This document shows positions 42,300-49,248 of a DNA stretch of 64,000 bases, one piece after another. Below the pieces are notes generated by a model, which was given only the letters and a program-made list of their open reading frames with translations, was not told the origin of the DNA and ran no database searches. This DNA comes from UBA2377 sp964429385 (GTDB lineage: Bacteria > Verrucomicrobiota > Verrucomicrobiia > Opitutales > Opitutaceae): NCBI GenBank assembly GCA_964429385.1, contig CAYSBR010000013.1, positions 1 through 64,000 of the forward strand. The letters are read 5' to 3'. A program made the position numbers and the translations under genes. Position 1 is the stretch's first letter. Every line of letters begins with the position of its first letter.

Positions 42300-43247
42300 A
42301 TGTTCGGCCTGTTCAAAAAATTCAAAGACGGCTTCGCCAAGACGGTGTCGGCCATCACGGCGAAGACGCGCGGGCTGTTTGGCGGCCGCAAGATTGACGC
42401 CGCCTCGCTCGACGAACTGGAGGAGGCGCTCTACACCGCCGATTTTGGCGTCGAGACGACCGATGAGATTCTCCGCGAGATCAAGCAGGCCTACGGTCAG
42501 GACAAGGAGCTGCAGGGCCGGCAGGCCGCCGAGATCGGCGCGGCTGTTCTCCGTCGGGTGCTGGCCGGGTCCGAAGGCCGGCTTGAAGGTAGGGACGGAC
42601 CTCCGGGCCGTCCGTCCGATTCGACCGCGCCCACCGTTATCGCCATGATCGGCGTCAACGGTTCGGGCAAAACCACCACCACCGCCAAGCTCGCGTGGCG
42701 GCTGAAACAGGACGGCCGCACCGTGACCGTGGCGGCGTGCGACACCTTCCGCGCCGCGGCGGTGGAGCAGTTGAAGACCTGGGCCACCCGGCTCGACCTC
42801 GACCTTGTCGCCAGCCACACCGGCGCCGACGCCGCCGCCGTGGCCTACGACGCCTGGCAGGCGGCCAATGCCCGCGGCCGCGACTACCTGATCGTGGACA
42901 CCGCCGGCCGCCTGCACACCAAGAGCAACCTCATGGAGGAACTCGCGAAAATCCGCCGCGTGCTGCAGAAACACGACCCGGCGGCCCCGCAGCACCGCTG
43001 GCTCGTGGTGGATGGCTCGCTCGGCAGCAACTCCATCGAGCAGGCCAAGGTGTTTCACCAGAGCTTCGGCCTCACCGGCCTCGTCGTCACCAAGCTCGAC
43101 GGCACCAGTCGGGGCGGCGCCATCGTGGGCATCTGGCGCGAATTGAAGCTCCCCATCTACTTCATCGGCCTCGGCGAACAACCCGAGGACCTCCAGCCCT
43201 TCAGCGCCGAGAGCTACGCCAAGGCCGTATTCGGCCTGGAAGGGTGA
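42300..43247 (+). CDS. ftsY: Signal recognition particle receptor FtsY
   Basis: 315 residues from the ATG at 42300. Short form with only a small amphipathic N-terminus (MFGLFKKFKDGFAKT) and no long acidic A domain. NG domain: GVNGSGKTTTTAKLAW (P-loop, 118-133), ACDTFRAAAVEQLKTW, DTAGRLHTKSNLMEEL, and VVTKLDGTSRGGAIVG. FtsY docks SRP-ribosome complexes at the membrane with GTP. An odd insert (about residues 94-109, RLEGRDGPPGRPSDST) lies between the N and G domains and is encoded by a palindromic repeat. Confidence 0.96.
   Translation: MFGLFKKFKDGFAKTVSAITAKTRGLFGGRKIDAASLDELEEALYTADFGVETTDEILREIKQAYGQDKELQGRQAAEIGAAVLRRVLAGSEGRLEGRDGPPGRPSDSTAPTVIAMIGVNGSGKTTTTAKLAWRLKQDGRTVTVAACDTFRAAAVEQLKTWATRLDLDLVASHTGADAAAVAYDAWQAANARGRDYLIVDTAGRLHTKSNLMEELAKIRRVLQKHDPAAPQHRWLVVDGSLGSNSIEQAKVFHQSFGLTGLVVTKLDGTSRGGAIVGIWRELKLPIYFIGLGEQPEDLQPFSAESYAKAVFGLEG
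42593..42617. repeat. Palindromic repeat inserted in the ftsY coding region
   Basis: GGACGGAC (42593-42600) and GTCCGTCC (42610-42617) form a perfect 8-bp stem with a nine-base loop, in the context gaaggtagggacggacc. The stretch encodes a low-complexity Gly/Arg/Pro linker between the N and G domains of FtsY. Similar 'ggtagggacggacctccg' palindromes are, from memory, dispersed between genes in Opitutaceae-like genomes. Here the repeat sits in frame inside an essential gene. Confidence 0.65.
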
Positions 43248-43254
43248 GGGGAGT

Positions 43255-43405
43255 CTTTCTGCTGGTTAACGGCAAAGAGCGCACAGTGCAGGTCAATTCT
43301 TCGGCGAGGATCTCGCCGGCCGCTGAGAGGACACACCGCGTGCTGCTGGTCCCCGAGGTCGATTCCGATGGTCAGCTTTTCAACAGCAGGTATGGGAGTT
43401 TTCAT
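43255..43405 (-). pseudogene. IS110-family transposase, N-terminal remnant with frameshift
   Basis: From the ATG at 43405 the minus strand encodes MKTPIPAVEKLTIGIDLGDQ followed by QHAVC, the start of the IS110 RuvC-like (DEDD) transposase domain, where the first catalytic aspartate lies in GIDLGD. The match then continues in another frame as VLSAAGEILAEELT. Only about 50 residues remain. The rest of the element is absent, and ftsY begins where the transposase would continue. No element ends are visible. It marks a past insertion at the edge of the accessory islet. Confidence 0.75.
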
Positions 43406-43458
43406 AGGGCGGGAGATTATACACCCGCCTTCTCATTCCTACTGGTTCGGTTTCTGCT

Positions 43459-43908
43459 TCATTTGACGAACATCTCCGGCGGCCGCTCCAACCTGTATCG
43501 CCAAAGGCGGAGACCATAGGTCCTGCGGACGTCAACATCGGTGCGCTCCGTCCGAAGAACGCGAATCTGGTAGTCGTAGCTCAAAAATGCCCTGAACACT
43601 CTCGGAAACCTATCTCCGTGCTTTTTACGCAAGCGCCGCGCATTTCGAAGCAAAATATCCCTGTGCTCCGGCAAGCCAGAAAGAAATCGATAGCGCAGTA
43701 TCAACCGCTTTCCATCGCTCGTAGTCACTCGGAAAAGATACTCCCATGCGTCCAAATGCATCGGCACGTCGATGTCTCGTTCCGCGGCCAAGTCACCGTC
43801 CGCATCACGTAACTCGGGAGCCCAGCCGTCAGTCCAAACGCTGAGCGATCCTCGGCGCTTCACGAGGTCTCGCTTATTCGCTTTCTCCCAATCGAGTCGG
43901 TCAGCCAT
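43459..43908 (-). CDS. Hypothetical protein of the accessory islet
   Basis: 149 residues from the ATG at 43908 (an open frame extends to 44028 and overlaps the neighbouring gene). Charged and soluble: MADRLDWEKANKRDLVKRRG, DAWEYLFRVTTSDGKRLILRYRFL, LLRNARRLRKKHGDRFPRVFRAFLSYDYQIRVLRTERTD in parts, rich in Arg. I recognise no family. Base composition is lower in GC than the flanks, which suits acquired DNA. The gene at 43928-44323 lies just upstream on the same strand, so the two may be a pair. Confidence 0.55.
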   Translation of the reverse strand: MADRLDWEKANKRDLVKRRGSLSVWTDGWAPELRDADGDLAAERDIDVPMHLDAWEYLFRVTTSDGKRLILRYRFLSGLPEHRDILLRNARRLRKKHGDRFPRVFRAFLSYDYQIRVLRTERTDVDVRRTYGLRLWRYRLERPPEMFVK

Positions 43909-43927
43909 TTTTGCCGATCGATTGAGG

Positions 43928-44323
43928 TCAGACACGACGGGGCGCAGCCCCGGAGTTGTCTGTGCCGACTGGATCGGCCTTCTTTGCATCGAACACGTCG
44001 ATAGTGGATGCGATCGAAATAAATTCAAACACTCGCTCCTGACCGCGAGCTATAATTTGAATCCTGAATCCATCGAAATATCCCTGCTGGTTCGTCATCG
44101 TCCACATCCACTCAACGCGTCCGCTGCCTCTGAAGATCGGGGAAATCTTCTTTCTCTCTTTCTTGCGGCCGGACGACAAAAGGAGCTCATCAGTGTCGCG
44201 ATTGCATCCCAGACGGATCTCTCGCTTCGAGTCGGAGATGACGATCTCGCAAAACCGGCCGTGAAGCACCGGATCTTCGATGCCATTGATGGCGGTGACA
44301 CAAGTTAGCTTCGGGATCTTCAT
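43928..44323 (-). CDS. Hypothetical protein of the accessory islet
   Basis: 131 residues. Beta-rich pattern: CVTAINGIEDPVLHGRFCEIVISD, REIRLGCNRDTDELLLSS, VEWMWTMTNQQGYFDGFRIQI and RVFEFISIASTIDVFD. No signal or membrane segment. No recognised family; the small size and pairing with another unknown gene would fit an immunity or accessory protein, but nothing in the sequence proves that. Lower GC than the neighbours. The 20-base gap to the next gene suggests co-transcription. Confidence 0.6.
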   Translation of the reverse strand: MKIPKLTCVTAINGIEDPVLHGRFCEIVISDSKREIRLGCNRDTDELLLSSGRKKERKKISPIFRGSGRVEWMWTMTNQQGYFDGFRIQIIARGQERVFEFISIASTIDVFDAKKADPVGTDNSGAAPRRV

Positions 44324-44517
44324 CTTTCACCGATCAGTGTGATTCGCCTCAACTCAGTTGATGGATATAAATTTCAGTCATGAGGCGTTTGGCTGAAAAT
44401 GATCGGGCTTTGAGGTCATTGTTGTTGAATTGAATGCAATATTCAGAACCTCGGCGTGTTCATTGGGTTGAGCTTTATGGGGTTGGATATCAGTCCGCGT
44501 AAGGCTCAACTGACGCG

Positions 44518-44820
44518 ATGGAGCCGCCCCACTCCAAGAACCACGAAAGCCGGCCGGTTTCGTTTCCTGACTGGAAAACAGTACTGAGCACGGCGGGTCT
44601 GCCGGAGGTCAGGCGGCACGAATATGAACGGGCGATCATCACCTTTTTGCATCGCTGCAAACAACCGCATTGCCCGGCGTCCATGGCCATGGCCAAGAGC
44701 TAGCTGGCCGGGCCGCCGGGGCAAGCTGAGAATGTGAACCGTGAGGCTTTGCGCTGGTTTTCTAAGGGTGCAAAACTGCACGCGCCCCATCCTTATACAA
44801 AGGCAAGGACCGGACGCTGA
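44518..44820 (+). pseudogene. Tyrosine recombinase/integrase, N-terminal remnant with internal stop
   Basis: Frame from the ATG at 44518: SRPVSFPDWKTVLSTAGLPE, then VRRHEYERAIITFLHRCKQP and PASMAMAKS, then a TAG at 44701-44703. The same frame goes on LAGPPGQAENVNREALRWFSKGAKLHAP and stops at 44818-44820. The pattern, an FPDW start, a GLP/YERAI/FLHRCK helix set and a xREALRWF helix, is the N-terminal SAM-like domain of integron-type tyrosine recombinases that are common in Verrucomicrobiota. The catalytic domain with R-H-R-Y is missing. The gene is therefore dead by both a stop codon and truncation. Confidence 0.75.
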
Positions 44821-44878
44821 TCAGCGGACCGGGGGGCGAAGGGAAGCGGGCCGTCAGGTGTTAGCTTTTCCAGCGTTA

Positions 44879-44934
44879 TTCACCCCTGAGTTGGCTTGCA
44901 GCGGCCTTCGGGGTGAAGACTTGTCCTGCAAGCC
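44879..44934. repeat. Two interlocked perfect inverted repeats
   Basis: TTCACCCC (44879-44886) pairs with GGGGTGAA (44910-44917). GGCTTGCAG (44893-44901) pairs with CTGCAAGCC (44926-44934). The arms alternate, so the two stems cannot both form as simple nested hairpins; as RNA they would make an H-type pseudoknot, or as DNA two alternative hairpins. The site lies between the integrase remnant and the vapC remnant. Its role is unknown. Confidence 0.6.
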
Positions 44935-44938
44935 ACAG

Positions 44939-45124
44939 TCAGGTGCGCCAGTCGCTCAGGCGCAGGGTGGGGATGCGGGCGAATTCGCGGGTGTTGTTGG
45001 TTATCAAAGTCAGGCGGGCGCTCAGCGCCTGGCCGGCGATCAGGAGGTCATAAGGCCCGACCTTCTGACCGGCGACCGGCGTATTCGTCGTCTGGATTTC
45101 TGCCCCGTGGCCTTTGGCGGCGGT
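44939..45124 (-). pseudogene. VapC-type PIN toxin, C-terminal remnant
   Basis: On the minus strand, ending at the stop 44941-44939, the frame reads EIQTTNTPVAGQKVGPYDLL, then IAGQALSARLTLITNNTREF, then ARIPTLRLSDW. This is the second half of a VapC PIN ribonuclease: the conserved IGPYDLLIA block with its acidic residue and the TNNxxEF block are there. The N-terminal half with the first catalytic aspartate is missing, and upstream sequence belongs to the DUF433 promoter. No partner antitoxin is visible. It is a decayed toxin gene. Confidence 0.75.
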
Positions 45125-45186
45125 GTTGCCACCCAGGACGATGAGGCCGGGCTTGCAGACGGGGCCGGGCCGTGTAGCGTGCCGGC

Positions 45187-45414
45187 ATGAGCCAGATGCA
45201 GCGGATCACCTTCAACCCCAACCAGTGCGGCGGCCGGCCGTGCATCCGGGGTATGCGCATCCGGGTCAAGGACGTGCTCGACATGCTCGCCAGCGGAGCC
45301 ACCGAGGCGGACATCCTCGAAAGCTATCCCTACCTTGAGCGCGAAGACATCCAGGCTTCGCTCGAATACGCCTCCAGGTCCGTGGACCATGCGGTGATGT
45401 CCCTCGCTAAGTGA
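45187..45414 (+). CDS. DUF433 antitoxin-like protein
   Basis: 75 residues with the DUF433 pattern: ITFNPNQCGGRPCIRGMRIRVKDVL, then LASGATEADILESYPYLEREDIQASLEYA. This is a small helix-turn-helix-like fold often found just before DUF5615 genes, where it acts as antitoxin (VapB45-like) and probably as repressor of its own operon. Its stop overlaps the start of the toxin gene. The promoter must lie in 45125-45186. Confidence 0.9.
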   Translation: MSQMQRITFNPNQCGGRPCIRGMRIRVKDVLDMLASGATEADILESYPYLEREDIQASLEYASRSVDHAVMSLAK

Positions 45415-45740
45415 AGTTTTTGGTCGATGCGCAGTTGCCACCCGCGCTGGCTCGTTGGCTGCGCGAGGCCGGCCACGAGGCCGCGCACGTCGAGGATGCG
45501 GGCCTGCGCGAGAGCGACGACCGCCTGATCTGGGCCCACGCGCAGCAGACCGGCGCGGTGATCGTAACCAAGGACGAGGATTTTTCGGCCCGCGCCCAGC
45601 AGCAGCCGGACGGGCCCGTGATCGTGTGGCTGCGCGTCGGCAACACCACCAACCACGTTCTGCGCGCCTGGATCGAGCCGCGCCTGCCGGGCGTCGTGCA
45701 GTTGCTCGCGCAGGGCGGCCGCGTGGTCGAGGTCGTCTGA
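45411..45740 (+). CDS. DUF5615 PIN-like toxin
   Basis: 109 residues with GTG start inside the antitoxin stop (GTGA). MKFLVDAQLPPALARWLREAGHEA holds the first acidic residue. DRLIWAHAQQTGAVIVTKDEDF carries the second acidic pair and PVIVWLRVGNTTN the later strand. DUF5615 is a PIN-like nuclease family (VapC45 type) paired with DUF433; members cleave RNA. Unlike the nearby vapC remnant, this pair looks intact. Confidence 0.9.
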   Translation: MKFLVDAQLPPALARWLREAGHEAAHVEDAGLRESDDRLIWAHAQQTGAVIVTKDEDFSARAQQQPDGPVIVWLRVGNTTNHVLRAWIEPRLPGVVQLLAQGGRVVEVV

Positions 45741-45822
45741 AAATCCTGATCACCGCTTCCTTTTGGTCGCCGAGCTTCGTGGCAGCCGGACGATTCACAG
45801 AAAGCGGCTGCGGCCCGCTATA

Positions 45823-45848
45823 TCATCTGCGTTTATCTGTAGTTTACC
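45823..45848 (-). repeat. Half-copy of a dispersed repeat (ccacagatgaacgcagatga family)
   Basis: Read on the minus strand this is taaactacagataaacgcag followed by atga, which matches the left arm of the element at 60852 in about two thirds of its positions. The second arm is missing. It lies between the toxin gene and the end of the zinc receptor gene. Confidence 0.45.
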
Positions 45849-45896
45849 CGCCTTTGGCGACGCCGGAGGCGACCAGGGTTCAACTGCAAGCGCCCG

Positions 45897-45923
45897 GCCA
45901 ATGCCGGGTGGACCGGCATTGGC
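45897..45923. terminator. Strong hairpin between convergent toxin and TonB-receptor genes
   Basis: GCCAATGCCGG (45897-45907) and CCGGCATTGGC (45913-45923) form an 11-bp perfect stem with a five-base loop, 13 bases beyond the receptor stop codon. It serves as a likely shared end for both transcripts, although no U-tract follows on either strand. Confidence 0.5.
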
Positions 45924-45935
45924 GGTTGGGCGGGG

Positions 45936-48197
45936 TTAGAAGCTAAGCCGCACCCCGGCGCTGACGCTGCGGCCGGCGAGGGGGGCGACGTCCTTCAGGA
46001 GCGAGGTGTGCAGCCGCGCTTCGGCGTCACCCAGGTTGGTGCCGCGGAGGAAGAAATCCCACACGGTCCGGCCGGCCACGTGCCGGTAGGTGGCGTAGGC
46101 GCTGACGAGTTCGTAGCTGTCGGTGGGCAGTTCGTAGGGCGCGATGCGATGCTGGCCGGCGACCCACTGCACCTCGCCGCCGAGGGTGAAGGGGCCGTGG
46201 CTCCAGATGAGGCCGGCCTTGGTGCGGGCAGGGGTGATGCGGGGCAGGTGCTCGCGGTCACCCCGGTTGCGTCCGCGGGTGAAGTCGGCGCCGAGGGTCA
46301 GATCGAGCTGGTTTTCGCCGTCGCCGTGGAGGTGGAAGATCGCTTCCAGCTCGGCGCCGTGGAAATGGGCGTCGCGCTGGGCAAAGCGGTAAACCGGCAG
46401 GCCCGCCTCCTCTTCGCCATGATCGTGATGGTCGTCGTGGTCATCGTGGTCGTGGTGGCCATGGAAGTGCCAGTGGTCGTGATGGGGGACGGCGATTTCC
46501 CCGGTCGGCGCCTCGAAGATGAAGCCGCTGAACCGGTGGGCGAACACGGTGGCCGCGCCGGTGACGAAGCCGGCGCGTTTGCGCAGGGAGAGATCAAGGG
46601 AGAGCGAGCGTTCGCGGCGGAGGTCGGGGCGACCGATTTCGTAGGCGCCGGTCGCGAGATGCGGACCGTCGGCATACAGCTCCTGCACGTTGGGGGCGCG
46701 TTCGGTGCGGGCGAGTGAGGCGGCGAGGGTCCAGGTCTCGTCAAGTTTCCACACGAGGCCGGTGGAGAGGCTCAGGGCGGTGTCGTCGCGATCAATCCCG
46801 GACCCATCGCGCAAGGCGAGGTCCTGGTTTTCGATCCGCGCGCCGATCTGCCAGGTGAGCGGGGAGAACTCGGCTTCCTCATAGAGGAAGAGCGCGTGCT
46901 GGGTGGTTCGGGAGGCGGGGACGAAGGCCTCGGCGCCGGCCGCGGCGAAGTCGCTGCGGCCCGCCTGCCAGCCAAACGAGCCGGCGAAGCGGCCGAGGGG
47001 CTGGTGGAGCAGTTCGATGCGGCCGTCGTAGCCGTGGTTGCGGAAGGTGGTGCCAACGGTGTCGCCTTCCAGCTCGGTGTGACGGTAGCGGGCGGTGCCG
47101 AGCTTGAAGCGGGCGCCGCGGAAGACGCCGAAGGGTTCGGTGATTTCGCCCTGAAATTCCCAGCGCCGCTGCCGCAGTTCAATGTTCACGTCCGGATGGG
47201 CGTGTTCGTCGCCATGGTCGTCGTGATCGTCATGATCATGGTCGTGATCGTGGTCATGATGGTCGTGCTCCTCCTCGTTGTGGAGGTGGACGTGAACTCC
47301 GGAGGGGATGCCGTAACGGGCATCGTGCACACTGTGCGCGAGCCCGAAGTAGCCCCGACGTCCGACCCAGGACAGGCCGAAGGCGCCGCCTTCATGGCGC
47401 AGACCGGTGTTCGCGATGCGACCGAAGGCCGGGGGCGCTTCATCGTGATGATCGTGGTCATCGTCATGGTCGTGATCGTGATCATGGTCGTCATGATGAT
47501 CTTCTTCGGCGAGGGCCCGGCGGCGGGCGCTTTCCGCGAAGCCGGGGATTTTGATGTCGGCAGTGCGCCGGTGGTAGTAGTCGGCATGCCAGGCGAGCGG
47601 CCCGGCGGCGCCTTCCAGCACGAGGCCGGCGGATTCCTCGCGGTCGGCGGAGTTGCCCCGCGCTTCCAGCCGTCCCTGCACGGGAGCGTCGGGCAGGGAG
47701 GTGTGGATGCGGTGGGTGATGACATTGACCACGCCGCCCACGGCATTGCCGCCGTAGAGCAACGCGGCGGGCCCGCGCACGACTTCGACCCGCTCGATGA
47801 GGAGGGGATCGAGCGAGACGGCATGGTCGGCGCTGATGACGGAGGCATCGGTGGTGCCGAGACTGTTTTCGAGCACGCGGATGCGGTCGTTGCCGAGTCC
47901 GCGGATGACGGGCCGGCTGGCGCCGGGGCCGAACCAGGTGGAACTGACGCCGGGTTGATCGGCGAGCAGTTCGCCCAGCGAGGGCGCCATGCGCAGGGTG
48001 AGCTCACGCCCGGCCAGCACGCTGGTGGGTTGGGCAAGATCGGCCTGGCTGCGGGCGTAGGGCGAGGCGCTGATGACGAAATTCTCCAGCGCCAGCGGTT
48101 CGTCGTGGGCATGGTGATGATCCGGCGGCGGCTGGACTTGGGCCGCGGCGAGCGCGGCGGTGAGAAGATAGAATGAGGATGAACGAAAATTGGGCAT
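45936..48197 (-). CDS. TonB-dependent receptor, ZnuD-like, with very His/Asp-rich loops
   Basis: 753 residues from the ATG at 48197, with signal peptide FYLLTAALAAAQ. Plug domain: TSVLAGRELTLRMAPSLGEL, DQPGVSSTWFGPGASRPVIRG, VEVVRGPAALLYGGNAVGGVVN. The barrel ends in VSAGVRLSF with C-terminal Phe. Four histidine/aspartate clusters are inserted: HHHAHDE just after the signal, and three long runs of alternating His and Asp near residues 220, 330 and 610. ZnuD-type receptors take up zinc through the outer membrane with similar loops. It lies downstream of a small His/Cys-rich exported protein gene on the same strand. Zinc is the best guess; other transition metals are possible. Confidence 0.92.
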   Translation of the reverse strand: MPNFRSSSFYLLTAALAAAQVQPPPDHHHAHDEPLALENFVISASPYARSQADLAQPTSVLAGRELTLRMAPSLGELLADQPGVSSTWFGPGASRPVIRGLGNDRIRVLENSLGTTDASVISADHAVSLDPLLIERVEVVRGPAALLYGGNAVGGVVNVITHRIHTSLPDAPVQGRLEARGNSADREESAGLVLEGAAGPLAWHADYYHRRTADIKIPGFAESARRRALAEEDHHDDHDHDHDHDDDHDHHDEAPPAFGRIANTGLRHEGGAFGLSWVGRRGYFGLAHSVHDARYGIPSGVHVHLHNEEEHDHHDHDHDHDHDDHDDHGDEHAHPDVNIELRQRRWEFQGEITEPFGVFRGARFKLGTARYRHTELEGDTVGTTFRNHGYDGRIELLHQPLGRFAGSFGWQAGRSDFAAAGAEAFVPASRTTQHALFLYEEAEFSPLTWQIGARIENQDLALRDGSGIDRDDTALSLSTGLVWKLDETWTLAASLARTERAPNVQELYADGPHLATGAYEIGRPDLRRERSLSLDLSLRKRAGFVTGAATVFAHRFSGFIFEAPTGEIAVPHHDHWHFHGHHDHDDHDDHHDHGEEEAGLPVYRFAQRDAHFHGAELEAIFHLHGDGENQLDLTLGADFTRGRNRGDREHLPRITPARTKAGLIWSHGPFTLGGEVQWVAGQHRIAPYELPTDSYELVSAYATYRHVAGRTVWDFFLRGTNLGDAEARLHTSLLKDVAPLAGRSVSAGVRLSF

Positions 48198-48315
48198 GGT
48201 GGGTCCTGACGAAAGGTTGAAGACGCGCGCAGGCGTCGCGTTGGCATCCGCGGCGAGGTGCCGGCGGACGATGAGTTCCCCGCGCACACGGTGCGCCGGG
48301 GTGGTCACAGATTCG

Positions 48316-48708
48316 TCAGGCGACCGGTGGGCCGCGTCCCGGTTGATGGAGGTAACGCGGAGCCGTCAGGAGTGTCTCCTTGGCGGCGGCAGAAGTGGGT
48401 TCACTCCGAAATTCCGGAGGGGCGGCGGGGGCGATGGCGGGGGTCGCCAGGGCGACGCCTTGGGCAAACAGCACCACGGCGCAGGAGTGATCGGCATCGC
48501 CGGGGTCGCCGGCTTCCTGTTCCTCGTCGTGAGAGTGAGCGCAGCCGCAGGGGGCCGGAGTCGCGTCAGGCGCGTGTCCGTGGGCCAGATCGTGCAGGGT
48601 TGGGTTGACCGCCATCAGGCCCAGCCCGAACACGAGCAGGGCGCAGCCCGCCGCGAGCGCTTGGCGGAGCAGGGCAAACAGGATGATCGGTGAAGGGCGG
48701 AGACGCAC
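48316..48708 (-). CDS. Small membrane-anchored His/Cys-rich protein
   Basis: 130 residues with one N-terminal membrane segment (ALLRQALAAGCALLVFGLGLMAV). The outer part carries clusters of possible metal ligands: HDLAHGHAPDATPAPCGCAHSHDEE and DADHSCAVVLFAQGVA. I do not know the family. Its position 118 bases upstream of the zinc receptor, same strand, with His and Cys ligands, suggests a role in handling the same metal in the periplasm, or in sensing it. The C-terminal 45 residues are low complexity. Confidence 0.65.
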   Translation of the reverse strand: MRLRPSPIILFALLRQALAAGCALLVFGLGLMAVNPTLHDLAHGHAPDATPAPCGCAHSHDEEQEAGDPGDADHSCAVVLFAQGVALATPAIAPAAPPEFRSEPTSAAAKETLLTAPRYLHQPGRGPPVA

Positions 48709-48759
48709 GGGGAAGATGAAACGCCCTGATTATGGCAAAGTCGTCAAGGGGGGGCTTCC

Positions 48760-48877
48760 ATTGAGCCGAATAGGTGCAGGCGACCTCGCTGCGACCGGAG
48801 CCGCTCAGCGAGGCCGGTTGCGGCAAAACGGGTCACGCGCCCGTTTTGCCGGTCGCCTCCATTGCGCGAGGCTCAAT
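48760..48877. repeat. 118-bp imperfect palindromic element (MITE/REP-like)
   Basis: ATTGAGCC at 48760-48767 is matched inversely by GGCTCAAT at 48870-48877. Inside, CGGCAAAACGGG (48821-48832) and CCCGTTTTGCCG (48840-48851) form a perfect 12-bp stem with loop TCACGCG. Further matching blocks (ggcgacc/ggtcgcc) lie between. The right end overlaps the last codons of the copper-binding protein gene at 48873. The shape, terminal repeats with a strong central stem and no coding content, fits a small non-autonomous element. It could also end transcription of the copper operon. Confidence 0.65.
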
Positions 48878-49226
48878 TATCGGACTGCTCCCGGGCGGCG
48901 GGGTCGGCTTTGGCGGGCGGGAGGGGCTGGTAGTTTTCGTCGGTGAGCGTGATGTCCTCCAGCCGCCATTTGCCGCGGCTGCCATACAGGGTGGCGGTGA
49001 GGAAGGTGCCGGGCGTGAGGGTGGGCCAGTCGGCTTCGGGCACGGTGAAGGCCATGGTCATGGCTTTCATGAAGCCGGGGATTTCCTCGTGACGGACCAT
49101 CACGAGTTTGCGGTCTTCCAGCACGCGGGTGACTTCGCCGCGCAGGGGGTGGCCGGTCTCGGCCACCGCGGTGAGGGCCATGACAAACAGGGCCAGGCCG
49201 GGGATCAGGTATTTTTTGGTGATCAT
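48873..49226 (-). CDS. CusF-like periplasmic copper-binding protein
   Basis: 117 residues from the ATG at 49226 with signal peptide KYLIPGLALFVMALTAVAE. The small OB-type domain shows RGEVTRVLEDRKLVMVRHEE followed by IPGFMKAMTMAFTV. H46, M53, M56 and M58 match the copper-ligand pattern of the CusF_Ec family (H...PGFMxAMTM). CusF-type proteins carry Cu(I) in the periplasm. The end overlaps the palindromic element. It is the last of a run of genes: TonB receptor, sialidase-like, cytochrome c, CusF. Confidence 0.88.
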   Translation of the reverse strand: MITKKYLIPGLALFVMALTAVAETGHPLRGEVTRVLEDRKLVMVRHEEIPGFMKAMTMAFTVPEADWPTLTPGTFLTATLYGSRGKWRLEDITLTDENYQPLPPAKADPAAREQSDN

Positions 49227-49248
49227 GATAAACAAAAGGTGAGTGGGT

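Noticed and set aside
43408..43434. A ftsY terminator at the GGCGGG/CCCGCC hairpin
   Set aside because: It lies about 160 bases beyond ftsY, upstream of the IS110 remnant, with a short stem, a long loop and no proper U-tract.
44821..44941. An integron attC or attI site after the integrase remnant
   Set aside because: Interlocked inverted repeats exist, but I cannot find the conserved core-site bases in the right order, so this is only reported as structure.
47215..47520. gat/cat repeats that look like a microsatellite or CRISPR-like array
   Set aside because: They are in frame in the receptor gene and encode His/Asp loops; there are no equal repeats with unique spacers. No CRISPR array is seen in the window.
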